Shown here: positions 25,473 to 37,215 of the stretch, piece by piece
Layout: each line of letters opens with the position of its first letter
Position numbering within the stretch: the first letter of the stretch is position 1
From: Neelides folsomi
Taxonomy: Eukaryota > Arthropoda > Collembola > Neelipleona > Neelidae
DNA length: 64,000 nucleotides
NCBI GenBank assembly: GCA_034687125.1
Contig: JAQGBZ010000004.1
Coordinates: 310,001-374,000, forward strand
Reading direction: 5' to 3'
Position numbers and translations under genes: made by a program
Notes under the pieces: generated by a model
The model's input: only the letters and a program-made list of their open reading frames with translations
What the model was told of the DNA's origin: nothing
Databases searched by the model: none

Positions 25473-27923
25473 GTAAGTAATTAATTTGAATTATATCAAA
25501 CCACCTTCACCCAGATTTCAAGCAATTTATTTGCCGAGTCACGAGTAATGGCTTTAAATTAGGAATGAATTCAAGTTCTTTAGAGATTTATAACATAAAG
25601 AAAATACATAAAGATACTTGAAAACTTAAATCTTGGAGGCTTAAAAAGACAGGACAATGTAATCAGGAGAGACAGGCGTGGATTAATAAGTTGAGTAATT
25701 TGAATTTTAAATCACGCCGGCATTTTCTCCCTAGTAAATCCCAACTTCCTCCACCGTACGAAATTCGGTATTTTGAATGGGGAGATTTAAAGGGAAATAA
25801 TTTGCAAAATAGTGACGCATTGAGGGTAATAAAAGGGACGGAACCCCGAACCAAAATTAGATGAGTAAACCCGGAGTGAGTGAAAGGCGAAATCTAATCG
25901 GAATTACCCCCACCATAACATCGGGGAGGGATGAAGAGGGCGGGGAACGAAGTTTCGACGAAGCTTCGATGAAGGAGCAAATGATTCCCCATTTCGTGGG
26001 TCATATTATTTATTTCACTGCAACAGCCACACGAGTTCCTCTTGAGAGACGTACGCGACAAGATGGGCAAATGTGCCGTATGTCCCCGACCCTCCTTTAA
26101 TATTCGAATCCTATTTTGCCAGCTCAACAGTTTAGTAACCCTAACCCCTTCTTCTTCCCCTTCAATATCCTCTTCATCCATTCCACACACACTCAGTTCA
26201 TAATACTGAATCGAGATTCGGGTAGAATTGAGACCATTGGGAATTACGGAATTAGGGATCACGGATCACACAGGCATGGCATGGGCATCGAATATTCCAA
26301 CACGGATTTCTTCCCTCGCCCTTGTCCTTTGGAATTTACGGCTTCTGAGATGAAGGGAATAAATTCCCTATTACTCACACTTGCTCCTTGCAAATTAAGC
26401 CCAATTTTTCCATCCAAGGCTCCAATTTACCATTTGAACCATAAACTAATAATAATACGTAATAATTTATCTTATGGCACATCGCGATGTCACCACATAT
26501 AAACACTTACTATTATTGTATTTATTATTGTGGATTAAGAGAATTGCACTGTGAGTGATTGTGATTGTGAGAGATGGTTTTAGAGTTTTTGGATAGACAT
26601 AAGAATGATGTAATGTGATGCATTATCTGATATTCATTCTTGCAATTCTTTGTTTGTGGGGGGCAGAATTACTCATCATTTGATGAGATAATGGAACCAA
26701 TAATATGAAATGGCTCTTCAACAAAATTTCCTTTCATTATTCTCTCAGCCTCCCCCCACAGACGGAGTAATACTCTTATGAGATTATAAGTGAGTTTGAT
26801 TGCATCGCCACATCATGTTGATTGTCTTTGACCAAAACAATTGGGAATGGAAAATGGGAGGCAGAGAGTCGCGTTTGAAGATTAGAAAAGAGACAAACCG
26901 TCTTTTCAATTCACAATATACCCACGACTTGCCCTTTCAAGAGTATCAATGGCTTTTGAGCATCAATAAACCACAACCCCTCATAACTTCAAAGATAGCA
27001 TTATTATTTATGTGCCGTTCTTTAATGCTTGCGGATAAATCGGATAAACATTTTATCACTCCCAAATTCCCCTTTCTAGGCATATGTATAGTTTAGATGG
27101 ATTTTGCTCTATTTTCCGATAACTATGATTTGTACGTATACCATTCGTCTTATCTTCTCATTGATCATAAGTAAAAAAAGTGCCTGCAGATGTGTAAATC
27201 GTTCAGATCATAAACATCTCATTTATAATTTACTATTTGGAAGGAAAACAAGCTCGATGTCGTTTGTACATATGTCCAGTCCCCCATTTTACGAGCTTGG
27301 AAGGGGAGAATGTTTGATTAAGAAAATATGAAGTGAAAACTCATTAAGTTTTTAATTAAAATTTATTCCATTTATCAAATCAACAATATTGGCTATTAAT
27401 GGAGAAAGATAAACTCTGTCCATTTTAATTTAAAATTATAGCAGTGATAATATTCATAAAATTATGTAATGTAATTAAAAATCGTAACCTTGAGCTTATT
27501 TATACCAAAGATTTTATCTAAAATAAATGACTTATATTAATAATAAGGGTTAAAAAGTTCTTGTTAATTTGAGGTTATCAGATCCTGCGTAGATATTTTA
27601 TTTAATTATAATTTAGAATTTAGGGGTAAAAATCTCAATTAGTTAAACAAATATAGTAGATATCCCGTATTCTCAAAATTAGGAAAGTGAAATTGGATTT
27701 TGGTTTAAAGGATGAAAGTTTGGTTACGGTTGAGAGTCAAGGGACATTGGTTCGGATTTCGGAAAATTCATCTTATCCAAGGATGGATGCACGTTTTTGG
27801 TGTAGGATATTAGGGAAGTGAGATAGTTGATCAGAGGGCCATTCATTGGTAGTCATCTCATCATTGTGTCTGAGTCAAGTAATGTAAATGTAAATGTAGA
27901 GGCACTCACTGCTCCCTCCATGC

Positions 27924-27942
27924 CATCATCCATCCATCCATT
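27924..27942 (+). repeat. CATC-type microsatellite
   Basis: An imperfect run of CATC units with about three perfect copies. Confidence 0.7.
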
Positions 27943-28498
27943 CTCCCCTTTTTAATTCAATCAGGAATGTTTCATCTAAGGGACTCTACCCCTCAGCTCA
28001 GGCTCCAGAGATTCAAACTTGAGAGACATAGGAGGACAATGGAACTAAAGCCCGTAAATGATAGGGAGTGACGAGGGGAACGTCTGCCTCCAGTCTCCCT
28101 GAATTACTTAGTTCTTACTTCATTTACTCTCCTCCTCTTAATGCTAATGGAATCGAAATGAGTCAAAGAAAACCTCGACGACCCTCCGCTTTGTTCTTCC
28201 CTCATAATGGAGACCCACGGAGTGAAATTAGGATTATTAGAGCGCTTTAAAACCCGCTCGCTTTTTCGCAACACCGGTCCCACCACCCGACTCTGCATAA
28301 TCTCCATTTAACTCCAGGATAGACTTTATATAAAATTATACGAATTCAATCTTTGACTTTTAGTCTTAAACCTATAGAACTCCAACTACCTTTCTCTGCT
28401 CTGTAAGAAATGATTAATGGATTGAATTTAAATTACATCAAGTCGAGAAAATTGGTCGAATTCCTACAATGAAACGAGAGAAAGATGGAAAGCTTAAA

Positions 28499-28550
28499 GA
28501 GAAAATTTAACTAGGAGAGAAAATCTAGTAGAAGAGAAAATTTAAAGGAG
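28499..28550 (+). repeat. Imperfect 17-18-bp tandem repeat, three units
   Basis: The shared core GAGAAAAT recurs at 28499, 28517 and 28534, each followed by related CTAG or TTTAA sequence. Purine-rich, probably formed by replication slippage. Confidence 0.6.
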
Positions 28551-30618
28551 GATATATCTCCAGATTTATAATTGAAGCTATAGGCTAAAAAGAGGCTGAT
28601 TTGATGAAGGAGATTCTGAGCTTCATCCCCTCCTCATCTCAGAGGAGAGATCCGATGCTCCTGTTGCTCCCTTGGGAAAACAGTGACTCATCTCACCCGA
28701 AGTGTAGGAACTCTTCTCGAGATTGACTCCAATCCTCTCTATTTCCACCCAGGAAGAGAGTGCGAAAGGGAAAAGAGGGAGAGAGAAATTCCAAATTCTT
28801 CAAATACAAAAACTACAAACCTAGCCAAAAAAGGGTAGCCGAGATCTTCCATGTTTTGCATTATAGAAATTCTATGGTTTGTAGCAGATATATAAAAGTA
28901 CAGTTACAGTATAGCCTTATGTTATATTATGCATTCCTTATAAAAATACAGTGTTTGTAAACTCTATTTACATCAATTTCGTTTCTGAATTCAAATACTT
29001 ATTTATTAAACTTTATGAACGAATTGCAAATAAGGAAATATCTGCAAATAGGGAAAGTAGAGTAAGTTTAACAAGTGCTGAAGGGCAGTTAATATTATAT
29101 TTCAGCAAAATCTAAAATCGTGATTTTGAACTGCAATGTGTAGGGGAAAATGTATTTATGTTTGTGTAAATGTAATCTCTGGTCTTTGGTCCTTTAAAAT
29201 GGAAACGGAAAATCAATATTTGAATTGGCAATTTTAATATTGAGCCTCGGGAGGGATGGGCAGTTATTGAAATCCCCTTCTGTGACTCACATTTGCATTT
29301 AATCTCTCTTCCTTCATATTTCCCATTACACCCACTGGCCTTATATGGACGAAACGAAGGGAATTGAGGTGGGAAGGGCTGAACTCGCTCTGCTAGGAGG
29401 AAACTTTTCCGGAGGAAATTGATATCTTGTATTAGGTCTCAGATAGCGCGAAAGTGTGTAGAATGAAGAAGGCAACAGACGTGGTGAGGGATGTGGAATG
29501 AATCTTCCCTGCTTTTAAACTCCAAAAAAGGGCTTTTGTAGAAAGATTTACTTACTTTCGTCAGAGAGCAAATTCTCTTATCTTTCCGTCGGAACGCAAA
29601 GGGAGGATGTGCAATTTCAGCAAAATGGAATTTGAGACAACTCAGCCCTCACTCTGACAGTCACAATATAAAATAATAAGCTTTCCTATTCTCTAAAGGG
29701 ATGACGTAAAGACATCGTAAGATGCTTACGAGAGCATCACAAGGTTTACTTCAAATTTTACATTTTTTATTTACATATTCTATTGAAAAAATTTGCAGTA
29801 TTATACACAATAAAATATTAGGTATAAAGTCAATACAATATATATTGGATCAAATTATAGCTGCAATCTATCTTTAAAATAACATTTTATCAATTGCACA
29901 CAATTTGATCAAATATAATGACTTGATCCAATTTAAATCAGTTAAAGGAACTTTTGAAATTAAATGATTTTTGGTTCAATAAAGCCCATTCTTATCAGAA
30001 GTTAATTGGATTATACAAATTGGACCAAAAGAAATTAGATCGGAAGAGCTCAACTTTTTAAATCTTTCAATTCCAGGTCTACAAGTTAATCAATCCTATC
30101 AAAAATCCTCCTTTTCCTCAATTTTAGATTCATTGTGATTGAAATCTTTTCCAGACCCTTCCCAGCTTTATAATAATACTTTGAGTACTAAAATCGAAAA
30201 AGAGCAAATTCAAAAAGTATTCAAAGATAAGACTAGCATTAGGGATTTAGAGAAATTCTATTAGGTTTAACATGCGAAATCGTGAGTTCATCGCCTGACA
30301 CTCGAGAACTCCAACTTTGCCAACTCTCAGCAAATGTTATATAAATTGCAAAAGGTTCGAAAAGCGGACAATTGATCTAAATTAAATGCCACGCATCGAC
30401 GATACCATTTTCAGCAAAATAAAAAGTAACTTTAATTCGCATTATACAATGTTAAGCAGGTATAACATACAATGTAGGTTAGTACCTGTACTTAAGTATA
30501 TCCCTTTTTATTCAATTTAAAGAATAATTCATGAAATATTTACATATTATACTAATGCATAACACTTATGTAAATGGAAAACTTAAAGACTTTTAAATAA
30601 TAAAACGAGATTCAGTGT

Positions 30619-30650
30619 ACAAATCAAAGGAATCGAATCCTTTGATTTGT
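30619..30650. repeat. Perfect 13-bp hairpin
   Basis: ACAAATCAAAGGA at 30619-30631, loop ATCGAA, TCCTTTGATTTGT at 30638-30650. A perfect 13-bp stem with a 6-nt loop would be rare by chance in 64 kb. It is followed after two bases by another hairpin at 30653-30678. Confidence 0.9.
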
Positions 30651-30652
30651 CT

Positions 30653-30678
30653 GGCGCAAAAGACTGTTTAATTGCGCC
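30653..30678. repeat. 7-bp G+C-rich hairpin next to the 30619 stem
   Basis: GGCGCAA at 30653-30659 pairs with TTGCGCC at 30672-30678 across a 12-nt loop. With the adjacent 13-bp hairpin it forms a two-stem unit. No known family is recognised. Confidence 0.75.
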
Positions 30679-30997
30679 TTTGCTCTTTTATGTCTCTTTC
30701 ATCTCGAGCGGGGATAAGAGAATAGAATTGGATTGAATGCATGTTTACGCATTGAGCATACATTTGCGAATTAAGAAATACTATGAAAGTACTGAAAATA
30801 GAGTTTCTTTAAAAACAAGTTGATTCTACTCACATTCAGTTAACGTAAGTATGTAAATCGTGAGTGGATAAATACAAAAGACATGGCAAAAAAGGGCACA
30901 ATAGGAAAAACTTCTTTGTTACTTAAAAGACTTTATTTGCTCGATTATCTGTACATACAAGTTAGAAAGAAAATATATTAGATGAGAATGTAGTAAA

Positions 30998-31013
30998 TTC
31001 ATTAATTAATGAA
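30998..31013. promoter_or_regulatory. 16-bp palindrome with homeodomain-type core
   Basis: TTCATTAATTAATGAA is its own reverse complement. The core ATTAATTAAT contains overlapping TAAT/ATTA half-sites, which homeodomain proteins bind as dimers. Such motifs are common in A+T-rich DNA, so regulatory use is only a possibility. Confidence 0.3.
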
Positions 31014-31203
31014 AGTGATCGAAATCAATTGGAGATTGTAGTAAATAAGAAGCTTCTCAGCACATTGAGGATTCATGGGACATTCATTCATATTACATGC
31101 AATCAACTTATGTAAATCTCAGTTAACCAATAAGAAGAAAGGTGAGAAGAGTTCAATTCAAGTTATGAAATAAGAAGATAAGGGAGAGAAGGGGAGTTTT
31201 CCT

Positions 31204-31251
31204 GTCAGCGGCGACACCTACCTAAGTTCGAATCCCAGCAGCCCTGCTGAC
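31204..31251 (+). other. tRNA-like hairpin with a B-box match
   Basis: GTCAGCG at 31204-31210 pairs with TGCTGAC at 31245-31251 (six Watson-Crick pairs and one G-T), like a 7-bp acceptor stem. AGTTCGAATCC at 31225-31235 matches the internal polymerase III B box at 10 of 11 positions. The span is only 48 nt, the T-stem next to the B box does not pair, no A box is visible, and the 3' arm can also pair with CAGCA at 31236-31240. It is therefore not a functional tRNA gene; it may be a degenerate tRNA or SINE head, or coincidence. Confidence 0.3.
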
Positions 31252-31340
31252 GGTTCAACTCATCTGCTCTTTGATTACAATTACTTTTCTAATTGTTATT
31301 TATTTCTCAGTTTAATCATTTGTGATTCTTATTACAGTAT

Positions 31341-31366
31341 TTGTGATTAATAAATATTAATCACAA
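31341..31366. repeat. Perfect 12-bp inverted repeat (hairpin)
   Basis: TTGTGATTAATA at 31341-31352, two A, TATTAATCACAA at 31355-31366. The arms are exact. The word TTGTGATT also occurs about 20 nt upstream in direct orientation. Confidence 0.85.
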
Positions 31367-34300
31367 TTTCTTTATTTAAACAACTTGTGTTCAGTCATTG
31401 ATCATATAGTGCATCAGCTCTTTAGCTCATTACTCAGAGATCAGCTTCATCTCTTTAGGGATTGTTTAGTCATCTCTCTCTATCTCCTCAGTTAGGATCT
31501 TTAGTGAAGCTGTTAGGTCCTAACCCATTCATCTGTTTAAGCAGGTTTCACCTATCTCGTCGCAGAGGTCAAAGGGGAATCTGCTTGTTTCATTATAAGA
31601 TTTACTTAATTGAACTATAAAATTTAGCCAGTAAAAAAGTTTTGATTTTCTATTGGAAAAATTTCCTGCTAAACGTCTAATATTCCAAAGTTCAGGAGCT
31701 TCTGCCCAAGCAGTTCATTGGTTTACCTCACACACAAATTCATATTCTTCCATTACATTGATTAGGATTAAGGCAAATGTTAGAGAGATCAGGTTTTTAA
31801 TTCAAAAGCATTCACCTATTAAATGTGATCGTCATCATTTAAGTTGCTTTTAGTGAATATAGTGACTTTTCTCTCAACTTTACGACCGCAGTCAGCTCTC
31901 ACTCAGTACTTTACACTTGATTTATTCCCAAATCTTGTACATAAAAGTTTAAGAGAATCAAAATTCAGACCTACGCCACAAGGGGTTCTCTCGAGAAGGA
32001 TCTCAACGACTCCTTCGTCACTCTCTAGACGCCTTCTACGGTTTTAGGGAAAAATGTAATTAATATCCGCATGAAATGTGTCGTCTCCATTCTCCACTTC
32101 CATTTACGTATTACTTTATTTCCCTCTTAAACAGAATGTAACATGAATGTTATATGACATGAATGAAGAGGATTTAAAAGGCACAGACCTCCATTTCATT
32201 CTACTCTTAATAAAGTGCAAGTGTTGGTAAATACTAATACACACTATAGAAGTACATATATTAGTATCCTGTAAAATGGAACATATTAAAATCCATCAAA
32301 GATTTTAAAATCCTCGTTAGAGGTTAAATACATTTATATAGCTAGTATTTTATAGTTAATGAATCGTGATTTTAAAATTTTATGCCCGGAGTTGAGTTCA
32401 TGATTGAACTATTGCATTGCATGCTTTAGATTCACTCTCTTTCAAATTCAGCGTCTTTAATGACCTTTTCAAATGCCGGAATTGCGAGCCGAAAAAGTAA
32501 CATCTGTATTTTCCTAATGAGTGGATAAGTTTATGAAGCCAAGCATGATTAAATGTAAAATGAAGAACAAACTACGAGATTAAAAGCATTATTTTAAAGT
32601 AGGCATTTGGAATAAAACCAATGTGGTTGAAATTTGAGTGAGTGAGTGTGAGGTTGCTAATGCAATTTGATAAGGCCAGTCAGCTTGATGACTCAAAATA
32701 CTAACTAACACAATATAGTGAAAGTGCTTTATGTTCTTTATATAAAATTTGGATATTTAATTTCTCGTTTTTGGTTATTTGAAATACTCGGTTTTCGTTT
32801 TGACCGAATATACGAGATATATGATATATGAACGTATGAGTTAGGTGAACGCGATAATTTTTATTGGAGGGGATTAAAACAGTTTGATAAATGAGGAGAG
32901 ATTGTGCCATTCTTCTGACGCATTACGCATTGAATTGGAAGATTTTATCATCAAAAGTTGTGAACAAACTAAAAGCCTTGTGACCCTCTCATGCCCCCAG
33001 CTGTTAATCCAAATATTGCCCCTTTTCTCATTTGAACAATTCCATGTTTAGTTCATGCGGGATTTATACAATTTTTATTTCTGAATAAAACTCTCATATT
33101 GGTAATTAAATATAAGAATAATGCTCAACAAGAGACTTTTAATATTGTGTAGAAAAGAGAAAAATGTTCAAATATCCAAGAATTTAAAAAAAATCCAAAA
33201 AGCTTTTTTTAAGATGCGTGAATTAATGTGGGAATCATAGGAAGTTTTAACGATTTGCGCAAGAAGAGGATTCCTCTTTCATCTTTGCAAATATGGAAAA
33301 TCTGCGGGAGTTGACCGGCTCGTTAGATAATATATCTTTAATGGAGAAGTTGACTGTGGAGTCGTGGAGCTTTTAATGGACTCGATTGCCTCTACTTGCC
33401 GGTGATCCTTGTCTCCACTAACGTTTAATGAGAACTGAAGGGGCATCTTAAACAGATTTAGCGTATTTATCTTAAGACTCAGATCCTATCTCTCGCATTG
33501 TTCCTTTTTTACCTCCTCTTCCCATTTCCGTAAAGGAGAAGGCTCGGGCGAGGTGACGGAACGAATTTCCTTCCCCATTTCAAACATCCCTTTACCTCCC
33601 CGGCTAACTTGATCTTAAGCTAGTTTTTTCAATTCCCATTTTCCTCATCAGCCCAACAAGGTAGAATGGGTAATCGGACGGATCGAAATATTGTTAGTAG
33701 TGAAGGAGGACAGGTCATGACCCTACTTCTAAAAGAATTTAATCCCTCTCGTCTCAACTGACAGAAAACGGGTTTCGGGAGTGGACTTTAAGTGCATCCC
33801 CCGTCAAATTTCTCAACCCTCTCTTTCCAATAATGTATTCATCTATTTTTTAGACGTCAAAAGTTGAGAGAGTTCACAAAGCTATCCATTGAGATGAGTC
33901 GTCTACATAATAATACATACAAAATACATAGAATACCATACATACAGATACATTATGTACAAGATCCAAACTCCCTGGATTAAATGGGAATAGGAAACAA
34001 TGCTTGCGTGTGGAAGAAATGAAGTATTAGTCAAAGTAATAATATAACGTCAAAGCATCATTACTGAATAGACACATCTTGTATAGAGAGATTCTCCAAG
34101 TTTATAGAGATATTTTCAAACTCATCCGTGCATCATAACTACTTTTTCCACTTCTGATCCGATCAAAAGACTAATCTCAACATGAGGGTTTGCATTGCTT
34201 TGAACAAGGAGCAGGTTGAGAATTATAAAGAAGGGTCAATAGATATCTACTTTAAGGAATTAATTAATTAGACGGGGAAACTTTATTCCTGGCTCTTTTT

Positions 34301-37134
34301 GACAGGTGGAAATACTTTAATTATACGCATGAACAGTTCAAAAGGATTTCTGTGTTTTGATTCACAATAGAATGATAATATTCTTTAAGCCGGATTCATG
34401 ACGTGGGTTGATCTCATGTACCGCCATTATCGTTCGGTTTTTCTCTCTCTGAGTTTTTGATCGGGTTGGAAATGGTTATTAATCTTTAACTATTCCATTC
34501 TCGTTTCGTATGCAGGCCCTGTGAGCTGTTAAAAAATTAGTCAGATGAAAACCTCACGTTTGTCGACACATCTAAGGAATTCTGGATAGAAAATTATAAG
34601 TTGAAGAAACGAAAAAGGTGTTCTTAAAAATCGAGTTCATTTTTTTATCATTTGCTGGACCATTTTTTTTAACTTTTGAACATGTTTAAAAATTATTCAT
34701 GGAACTCGAGCGCTCTTTTCGCTCTTATATCTCATTACCTACATACAATCTAAACATTTCTTACGTTTAGTAGCTTAAATAAGTTTTAGTAAAGAAATCT
34801 TTGAGATTTAAGGAAGCGTAACTTCTTGGAAGAGTTGAAAAATAATTGTGAGAAAAATGTGGGATTGCTCTTCTGGTCAGGATTGGAATTTTGGAATAAT
34901 TGGTTGAGTTAGTGGTTCGGTTGTTTCGAGTGGCATCGAACTCTTTATTGTGCTCAGACTTGAGTGAGGCTTAAAAGTGAGGGCGAGGACGAGGGGAACT
35001 CTACGGCAAAATAACAATCGAATTTTCCAACGGTTGTAAATAAACGACTTGGTAATCTAAAGTAATATATGGTTTGTATTGAGATTATTTACTCCGTTTC
35101 CATTCCTCATATAAAAGAAATGTAAAAGGGATGCGGACGAGTTTGAAAAATCTTCATTTTTTCTTTAATATTCCTGTCGGTCACTTGGAAGATCGAAGGA
35201 GGAAGGTGGCAATTTATTAGATTCAAATCGATCAAAAAAATAATCATCATTCCCAACAAATGTACGGTTCAGCTACAAAATTCTTGAGACTCAATACTTA
35301 ATAGAATAGTATTTATCTTTTTTTGTATTCGAATTTCAAGTCTGTAGATTTGAATTTAAATTCCGCACTAATGTGTATTATTCTCTTTAATATTATAGAG
35401 AATCTTCTTGACCATATGAAGTTATATAAAGGAGAATTGTATAACTTTCCTATATCATTCATTCTTCAAGTTTACTACGCTATTCCTCTTTTAAAAGTAT
35501 AAAAAACCCGAGTTGATTGCAATTGCGCTCCTGATGGCACAATGGCTAATTCAACATCCTGCATTAAATCGGAATTACACATTCCTGAGTAAACGTTGAA
35601 TAGGGAGGTCTGTCATAATTTGGCATAAAAATAGCATTTAAATTCAAGTGGAGGCTGAGGATGATGTGATTAAGATAGAAAGATCCACATTGTAAGCATT
35701 AGTGCCTTAAGTGACTTTCTGACTCGCCTCAGCGAGAAGTAGGTTATAGAGCAAGCAATTATACCCATTAGTTTATCATAATGACCAACCTCCCAAAGGT
35801 ATTATTTTCTAGTTAATGGGCACTAATTTAAATGAATATTTAATGGACCGGGTCCGTTTAATGAGTCAGGCTTATTTTGTCTATAGTATTCTATATAGGA
35901 ATTCCGGGTTTCCTTTTTAAAACCGAAAGCTGAGGTTTCAAAATGTTCAGAGAGCTTTTAAGAATTTAAGCTCATTATATTGAGCGGCGCTATTTGAAAA
36001 TCTTCAGGCGTTCGTTTGTTACAAATGTATTTATAGGCTTATTAAACCACAAAAGTTTAAATTGTTTAATTCTATTTCACAATTAAATTATTAAATCCAT
36101 AACTTGAAAAAGAGGACATGCTTTTTTCAAGTACCATTAAATATAACAAAGGCGTTGAATATAATAGAAATTACCTAATAAGTACTTAAATAATATAATA
36201 GTTGGGTATTATAAATGGAATACTAAATAATATTTATTTATTTAATATAAATATCTGTATTTTATTATTCTTATACTACCATATACTTTCCTTGCAAAAT
36301 TATTTATGGTTTCTTATTTTTCAAATTCGCCAACTTTACTTATATTCTTCATTCTATTGAAGAACAAATCACGTATATCACATTTAACAAATATCTTAAT
36401 CTTTTGAGTATTTTCACGTGCGTTTGGCAAGTTTTCCTCACGAGGAAAGTTTCACAATGACACGCATAAGCGTGCATATATGAAAATAGATTGTTTTCGC
36501 TTTCTTAAGAATATTGATCGAAGAGGCTTTTGGTTTTACGGAGCTAACACATTTTATCATTACTTTGCTCTTCTCGGTGACACGAAGAGATTACTTTAAA
36601 ATATCTTCAGAATTTATTATTAAGATTTCTGAAGATGAGAATAGAAGGAATGGCGAGAGGCGCCGTAGGCTTAACTCGAATATCATACTTATCATCTTCC
36701 GCAAACATTCGTGCATAACTTCTTATTAATACCCGTAGTAAGTAACTTGGTTCAATTTATAGGGACCAACGGCGCCCATTCTTATTTCTAATTCATTGTT
36801 ACTATTATCTTCTCCTTTCTCATTCCCGTTTTGCCTTTACGCCTTTTCAGGTGAAGGCCCACACCGAAATAGCGTATTTCAAATGGAAAGATCCCAAAAT
36901 GAAGATTTAATGTTTTCCATTATCTTCAAGTTAGAGGTCGAAAAGTATATTCTGTATTTATCAAAATATTTTCGTATGCGTTAATATATTTATAGTACAT
37001 TAAATTTTTCGCCTGTAATTTCTAATAAGAGAATGAATGTAATTAACGATAAATTATATAATGTGACAGAAATTTTTACATGTCTATAAAACTCTTAAGA
37101 TTTGGAAATTAACAATATTTTTTTTTAATTTCAG

Positions 37135-37215
37135 ATATTGGCCGTTGAGAAACATCAATTATCAATAAATCATTAGCGGAATTCGCCGTTGAGAAATAAC
37201 ATCTTGTTTTCAAAG
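37135..37215 (+). other. Candidate 5' leader exon 3 (non-coding)
   Basis: This 81-nt segment is preceded by an excellent acceptor (TTAAC branch-like motif, a run of T, TTTCAG ending at 37134) and followed by a consensus donor CAAAG|GTAAGT with GT at 37216-37217. It has no ATG and stops in the frames examined, so it would be an untranslated leader exon. It contains a 12-bp direct repeat, GCCGTTGAGAAA, at 37141-37152 and 37185-37196. Of the three leader candidates this has the best pair of splice sites. Membership of the gene at 61420 is inferred from strand and order only. Confidence 0.5.

Larger units (their letters stand above)
24600..26500 (+). promoter_or_regulatory. CpG-richer promoter-like block
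   Basis: CG dinucleotides and G+C are visibly denser here than in the flanks, for example at 24660-24780, 24915-25060 and 25860-26350. ORFs overlap on both strands at 25861-26502, as expected where stop codons are diluted by G+C. The block holds a TATA-like box, initiator-like motifs and two candidate leader exons on the + strand. I read it as the most likely promoter region of the gene whose first coding exon is at 61420-61651. It could instead be an enhancer or part of an unrelated transcript. Confidence 0.4.
25473..30600 (+). other. Putative intron 2, first part
   Basis: Non-coding A+T-rich sequence after the CpG-rich block. ORFs around 25861-26502 overlap on both strands, have no splice framing and show low-complexity or proline/histidine-rich translations; I do not call them genes. 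A short CATC repeat lies at 27924-27942 and an imperfect 17-18-bp repeat at 28499-28550. Two mutually exclusive 6-bp hairpins share bases at 29716-29738. Confidence 0.4.
31200..32050 (+). other. Compositionally distinct block, possibly a decayed element
   Basis: This block is less A+T-biased and more complex than its neighbours. It starts with the B-box hairpin and contains a perfect 12-bp inverted repeat at 31341-31366, a palindrome GTTAGGTCCTAAC near 31515-31530 and two consecutive short ORFs (31653-31853 and 31844-32047, different frames). The translations gave no recognisable reverse transcriptase, integrase or transposase motif, and no flanking duplication or terminal repeat was found. 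A degenerate mobile element is a guess. Confidence 0.2.
30679..37134 (+). other. Putative intron 2, second part
   Basis: Non-coding. It holds a 16-bp palindrome at 30998, the hairpins at 31.2-31.4 kb and the compositionally distinct block at 31.2-32.05 kb. Further on are a 12-bp palindrome GATTTTAAAATC at 32301-32312, a 7-bp inverted repeat at 35380-35403, two neighbouring hairpins at 36433-36474 and a very A+T-rich tract at about 36160-36300. No exon with both splice sites was found before 37135. Confidence 0.4.

Noticed and set aside
25861-26502. Overlapping ORFs on both strands (79-128 codons)
   Set aside because: Simultaneously open frames in a G+C-richer patch reflect few stop codons; the translations are low-complexity and unlike known proteins.
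31500-31530. TGTTAGGTCCTAAC, resembling the start of a long terminal repeat
   Set aside because: No matching CA end, no target duplication and no second copy in the window.
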